From Embiotoca jacksoni (taxonomy: Eukaryota; Chordata; Actinopteri; Embiotocidae), in contig JAKOON010000011.1 in assembly GCA_022577435.1 (NCBI GenBank), positions 13,064,818-13,128,817 on the forward strand: 64,000 nt of DNA, written 5' to 3'. Positions 59,371 to 64,000 of the stretch are shown piece by piece. Position 1 is the stretch's first letter. Each line of letters begins with the position of its first letter. The translations under genes and the position numbers were made by a program. The notes beneath the pieces are model-generated. The model was not told the origin of the DNA. It made no database searches and worked only from the letters and a program-made list of their open reading frames with translations.

Positions 59371-62300
59371 CTGGGGAAGAAAAAGAATACATCATCAGAC
59401 TTAAAACGGAATGACTGAACAAACAAAAAAAGGGATCGGAGGAGTTCATTATTGATTCACGACAGCGAGGCGGCCGATTCAAACCATCCGATATTTATTC
59501 TCTGCCAGCGACTCCCCCCCTCCCCCTCCCACACGCACACCTTCCTCCTCTTCCTCGCCAACTAGCAGCTGTTAACATATTATTTTGGCAATAACAAAAC
59601 AACACAACGTCACCCCCATCCCCCCCCCGAAGTCCGTCGTCTGCAGCAACTCGCGCCGAGTTCACCGAGGAACGAATCCCCCTGGGCTTCACAGCGTTTG
59701 CCGTTTTGCAAAAAATCTGCAAAATATTTATGGAAAAAAAAAGAAAGAAAGAAAAAAAAGAAACGTCATATTTGTTTAGTTTTTTTTTAAAAATAATTTA
59801 AGTGTTTTATTTTTCTGAAGGGGCGGAGGCGTTCGACTCCTCTGGGAAACGGTCGGAGTTATCTCAACCGCACTGTTGCCTCAATTTATGTTCTATGTCC
59901 TCTCTCCCTCTCTCTGTACGGTAACAAATAGCAACAGCAGCAGAACTACAGCTTTGTTAGAAAGGGAGAAATCCCAATTTTATGGGAGTTTCCAAGGCGG
60001 GGACAATTCCCCGGAGACCCGGCCCGGCCGAGCTGCTGCGGGGGGACAGGAGCGGAAAGTTGTAGCAGTTGTTATTGCAATGCAATCCTGCCGGAGCACG
60101 GAGCGCGATTTCACGACCGAATGCGCCATCGAGAGGTGAGACCCGACGTGATAATCAGTTGGTAAAAATGTCAAACAAATAGACAAGTCGTTGAAAGAGC
60201 AAAAAAAGAGTTTCCAGGCGACAAGATTTAGACAAGTCGAAATTTGGGGAATAAATATGTCATTTCACAGCAGATTTCTGGAGTTCAATAAAACAGAGTT
60301 GGATGTTTTTATTTTCAAAGTTAGACCGCAGCTCGCGTTTAAAGATACTCTTTGACGGAGTAATATTCTGTTATTTATTCGCCGGGTGTTGAGCAGCACG
60401 AGTCAGCACTTCCCCCGGTGTTTGCTGTGCAGCTTTGTTGCCGTATTAGTATTTCCCAGCACGCTTTTGTTATTGCTTCGGAACTTTTAAGAATAAAACA
60501 ACCAAATGATGGGCAGAAATTATATATTTACTTGTGTTCAAAACATGCCCTGTTGGAACATTTCAATGTAATTATACACAAAATGGAGCCATGATTAAAC
60601 ACCGCAATATATAACTATCACAGTCGCATTCAGTAATCGATTAGCTTGTTGCTTGTAACACGAGCTAAGTATTCACGCAGCGCCAGTTGAAATCACACTG
60701 AGTATATTTGTTAAATATGAATTTGCGATCGTCAATTCTGTCTAAAACTTTTCTAGCGTGATGACACCTGAACTCCATAAGTGTCAAATAAGACGTGTTT
60801 TTTTTTTTTTTAAAGAGTTGACCGTTAACGCCGCGAAAGAGTTAAAACAATAAAACATTTCAAGGCGATAGCGCAATTTTACTCTTCAGGGGATTCATGT
60901 TTTAACTCCCACTGGAGCTCAGGTTCAACTCCTGAAAACGGTCGAAAGATCAACTCCTGGGAGAGAGTTGCTTTCACTGCACTCGACGGTGTCGCCGCGC
61001 GCGCACTCAAAAGTCGAGTCGGTTTGAACTCGCCGAGAGTTTATTCCATTCGCTTCACGTTTTGTTCAGGCAGATCTACAGCCGTCCCATCACACGCTTT
61101 CTTGCGTCTCGCCGACGAGGCGCCGGCGACGCCTACGACAGGCATCACTTCCTGCTTCCTCAGCCCCTTCGGAGGTGCGCTCCAGTCGGCGCACGTTTCC
61201 CTACTTCTGAGGCCCGCAAGTGTAATCACACTCCGACTAATCCCCTAGTTTGCTGGAACCTCTTTCATGCAAGTGTGAAGGGTTTAGGGAGGCAAACCGT
61301 CTCGCACCCTCCCTTCCCCAACCCCCCCCCCCCAAAAAAAAAAAAACTCCCCGCTGCACACTGCATGTTTCCTCCACAGTGATGGCTGTACCTCTGAAAA
61401 CCCCATCAGGATTAGAGAACCCACTCCCCCGCCCCTTTTTTTTTTCTCTCTCCAGCTAATCTCATCCTCATACCTTTTCCTGCCGGATGTCTCCCGATTG
61501 AGGGAAACGGATAAAAAAAAAAAAAAAAAAAAAAAAAGAAGAAGCCTGTGTGATTCCATGGCTGTGAAAAATCACAGCGTTCCTCTCCCCTCCGTGCGAC
61601 AGGTTCACGTTCTCCTCCTCGTTCCCGGAGCCGAGGCTGAACAAAGAGACATGCTTTTAATTTCAAAATGACTAGCCCCAGGCAAGCTTTTCTTGTACAG
61701 AAATGCTCCAATTTGTTTAGCGCACCGAGCGTCGACATGGTGCGTTTGTGTTTGGATGGATGTGAGAAAAATGAATAAATAAAATAAAATAATAAAAAAA
61801 ATTAAAAAAAAACAGACGTGAGTGCGGATCCAGACAATGATAGATGGGAACAAGAATACCCAAACACATCGCTGTCAAACAAAGCCACAGCCCTCCAAGT
61901 AATGACTCATTATGGTAATAAATCAGGTATTATACTAATGCTCGCCGACATGACAGTTTAATGCAATGGAAACTAATACCTGCAATATCAACATCAACAT
62001 TAGGGAGGTTTTAGTGAAGAATTACAGGCTTTATTTCAGAGTTAGCTGTCAAAATTTCCAGGAAACTCAGGTGTTTTAACCTCGCTGTGACATTTGGCTC
62101 GAAAGGGAAACACAAGCACTTAACCTTCTCTGGGAACCGCGTAACGTTGTCTGTACACTCGAAATGGCTTAATACATTAACTTTTTGAACCCTCGGCTGT
62201 TTTCAGGGTGATTTCACTACCTTCACTTTTTAAGGGTCTTTATTGGGGCGAACCATTCGTGTTATATCTTGTTTTATTTTTTTCAGGACAGTCTAGGCTA

Positions 62301-63353
62301 TCTAAATCTTATGTTATTTGATAACACTTGGAGATTTTGTTTACATATTAGCCTCAACATCAAGGGGAAAAAAAGTATTTCGTCTTATGAAATCGTTATG
62401 TTTTTATACGTATCTCACCATTAAATATCGTCAGCAGAGATATCTTTTTATAATCTGGTTCGATATCTGAACCATGTTTGTGGGACACTCGATGACTCGG
62501 CAATTTGAAACAATATGTGCTTAGTGGAGTGACTCCTGGTGGCCGAGGGGCCCAAACCAGGGACTCACCCTCAGGGCATACGCCCCTGTGGTAGGTTCTA
62601 ATAACTCAGCTGTAGTGTAGGTCCACATATACATTAGGTTTTTTTTTGTATTTTTTCTTACAAAGTGGGATGTAATGTCAAGCCCTACGTTGGAGACAAA
62701 CAAAACGGATGCTTTGTCATCCAGAGAAACGAGCGGCATCATCAGAAAGGCCGAGTTATGCTGTTTTTGTTGATATACAGCACATCGTGAAGCAATCGGG
62801 ACTTTGGGAATTATTCAGTTAAGAGTAGGATATCCGTTACGTCTCTCTGCGCTATTCGTACGAGTGTTTTTGAACGCACCCTGCGCTCATCGGGTTGCGA
62901 GGGTTAACGAATGCAACACGGCCGAGGACTCCACTTCAGGATGCGTCCTCTGGCGCAGCTCCTACATGGAAATAAGATGTGGCTCAAATGAAGTTGCTGC
63001 AGAGTGTGGTGGTGTTGACGGTGCTGTGTTGTTGTTTTTTTTTTTTTTTTGAAAAAAAAAAAAAAATCCCTCATTTGCATCCCGTGGCCGGTGCAGGGCT
63101 GTTATTGGTCGGTCTGCAGCGCTCCCAGGACAGGCCGCGGGACCAATATCTCCCCTCAATATGCTTCGCTGCTCTCGTTCGGCGGACCGCTGTGCCCGGC
63201 CGCTTCGCAGTTTTTCACGGTGATCTACTACCAACGCTTCATCTTGGCAATAACACATAAGGGGTCACAGATACAGCGAGCCCACTCCGAGAGGAAAACA
63301 AGATATCACTGCCAAGAGGGCTGAGTGATGGCTCTATCAGACGCCCTCACTAT

Positions 63354-63407
63354 TTCTTCTTCTTCTTCTTCTTCTTCTTCTTCTTCTTCTTCTTCTTCTT
63401 CTTCTTC
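63354..63407. repeat. (TTC)18 / (GAA)18 triplet repeat
   Basis: Eighteen perfect TTC units on the plus strand, GAA in the unc5d transcript orientation. Confidence 0.98.
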
Positions 63408-63754
63408 CTTCTCTGCCTCCCTGTCTGGAATGCAAACTTTTGTACAGGAAACACACACGGTCTGCTGGTACCGCATTAGCTGTGACGCACCTTTTAACAG
63501 AGCCGGCAAACGGTTTAATTTCCTCAAGTACAGCAAAACGCTCGAAACTCCTTGCATGCAAAATTAAAAGCAGCGGGTACGTGTGGTCTCTTATGTCAGC
63601 TCGATGTATTCAAAGCTTTTAGTAAAAATCCAAAAAGACATGGTGGGGTGGGTGGGGGGCGGGGGGCGGGCTGGGAAAGAGCGTCGAGCTGACTGGAGAT
63701 ATTCGGGAAAGCCTTCGGGTGGTGGAACAGAGCTGTTTCACGAAGACAAAGATG

Positions 63755-63777
63755 GCTGCTGCTGCTGCTGCTGCTGC
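63755..63777. repeat. (GCT)n triplet repeat
   Basis: About seven and a half GCT units on the plus strand. It produces the glutamine run seen in one chance reading frame of the opposite strand. Confidence 0.95.
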
Positions 63778-64000
63778 ACCGGCACATTCGCAGTGATTTG
63801 GGAGAGACTAAAGCCAGCAGCCAGGTTGATGTTTGCCAGATTCTCCTCCGCTGCAACCTCGACTCCTGGCAGACACACCAGCAGGCCCGTTTCCATCTCG
63901 AAACACCAGCTGATGCTGCGGTTGGATAAGGGACTCCTTGACACAGATTGTAGAGGCTCAGGGTACTTGAACAAACACAGGAGTCCAATTCCAAGTTATA

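Larger units (their letters stand above)
59371..64000. other. Intron 1 of unc5d (3' part), reaches the window edge
   Basis: 4.6 kb upstream of E2. Moderately CpG-rich patches lie at 59990-60130 and 60960-61160; poly-A/T runs at 61513-61537 and 63038-63066; a (TTC)18 tract at 63354-63407; and a GCT tract at 63755-63777. No signal-peptide exon with a phase-1 donor was recognised, so exon 1 is probably further right. Confidence 0.6.

Noticed and set aside
63596..63994. Two overlapping minus-strand frames, one with a Gln run followed by PSLSS and stop
   Set aside because: The Gln/Ser runs come from a GCT repeat. Neither frame resembles an UNC5 signal exon or any family I know. A real exon reaching in from beyond the window edge cannot be excluded, but there is no support for it.
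1..64000. tRNA, rRNA or other structured RNA genes
   Set aside because: I looked for A/B-box and GGTTCGAAT-like signals and found none convincing; the strong hairpins belong to repeats.

Overview
The window is vertebrate genomic DNA, most likely from a ray-finned (teleost) fish. It has long introns, many simple-sequence tracts, fish-type interspersed repeats (Tc1 and mariner relics, hAT-like short elements, L2/CR1-like LINE fragments) and one multi-exon gene. I see no prokaryotic, viral or CRISPR features and no second protein-coding gene.

The gene lies on the minus strand and fills the window. It is a netrin receptor of the UNC5 family. I assign it to unc5d (UNC5H4) because several stretches match what I remember of mammalian UNC5D better than UNC5A, B or C: FHGPEDYWC, NFEQDPQG, SEYGVDVIDSSALTGG, MQPDLTVSRTY and TSCYCLL. 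Thirteen internal coding exons can be placed to the base from conserved protein sequence, AG/GT splice signals and matching intron phases. They run from 59370 down to 2455, total 2063 coding bases, and keep one open frame across every junction. I number them E2 to E14, assuming a single upstream signal-peptide exon. That exon lies beyond the right edge. The rest of the UPA domain and the death domain lie beyond the left edge.

Domain order along the receptor is: Ig1 (E2-E3), Ig2 (E4-E5), two thrombospondin type 1 repeats (E6, E7), an 11-codon juxtamembrane microexon (E8), the transmembrane segment and a caspase-site-like DVID motif (E9), a cytoplasmic linker (E10-E11), ZU5 (E11-E14) and the start of UPA (E14). 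E2 and E3 are separated by a 20 kb intron and E4 and E5 by an 11 kb intron. E3-E4 and E7-E8 are separated by introns of only 221 and 329 bases.

The introns hold at least three interspersed repeat families with several copies inside this window, two kinds of degenerate Tc1/mariner transposon, a well-preserved hAT-like MITE with an 8-bp target duplication, LINE fragments, a 19-bp minisatellite and many microsatellites. The most noteworthy pattern is how often such sequence sits right at splice sites: a repeat begins about 10 bp after the E6 donor, a minisatellite just inside the E9 donor, a TG-rich tract replaces the usual pyrimidine tract at the E13 acceptor, and a 31-T tract precedes the E4 acceptor. 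The E8 microexon has a TGCATG (RBFOX-type) element 17 nt downstream. I found no evidence of an undescribed biological system; the interest lies in splicing control, a poly-aspartate expansion in Ig2 and the repeat families.
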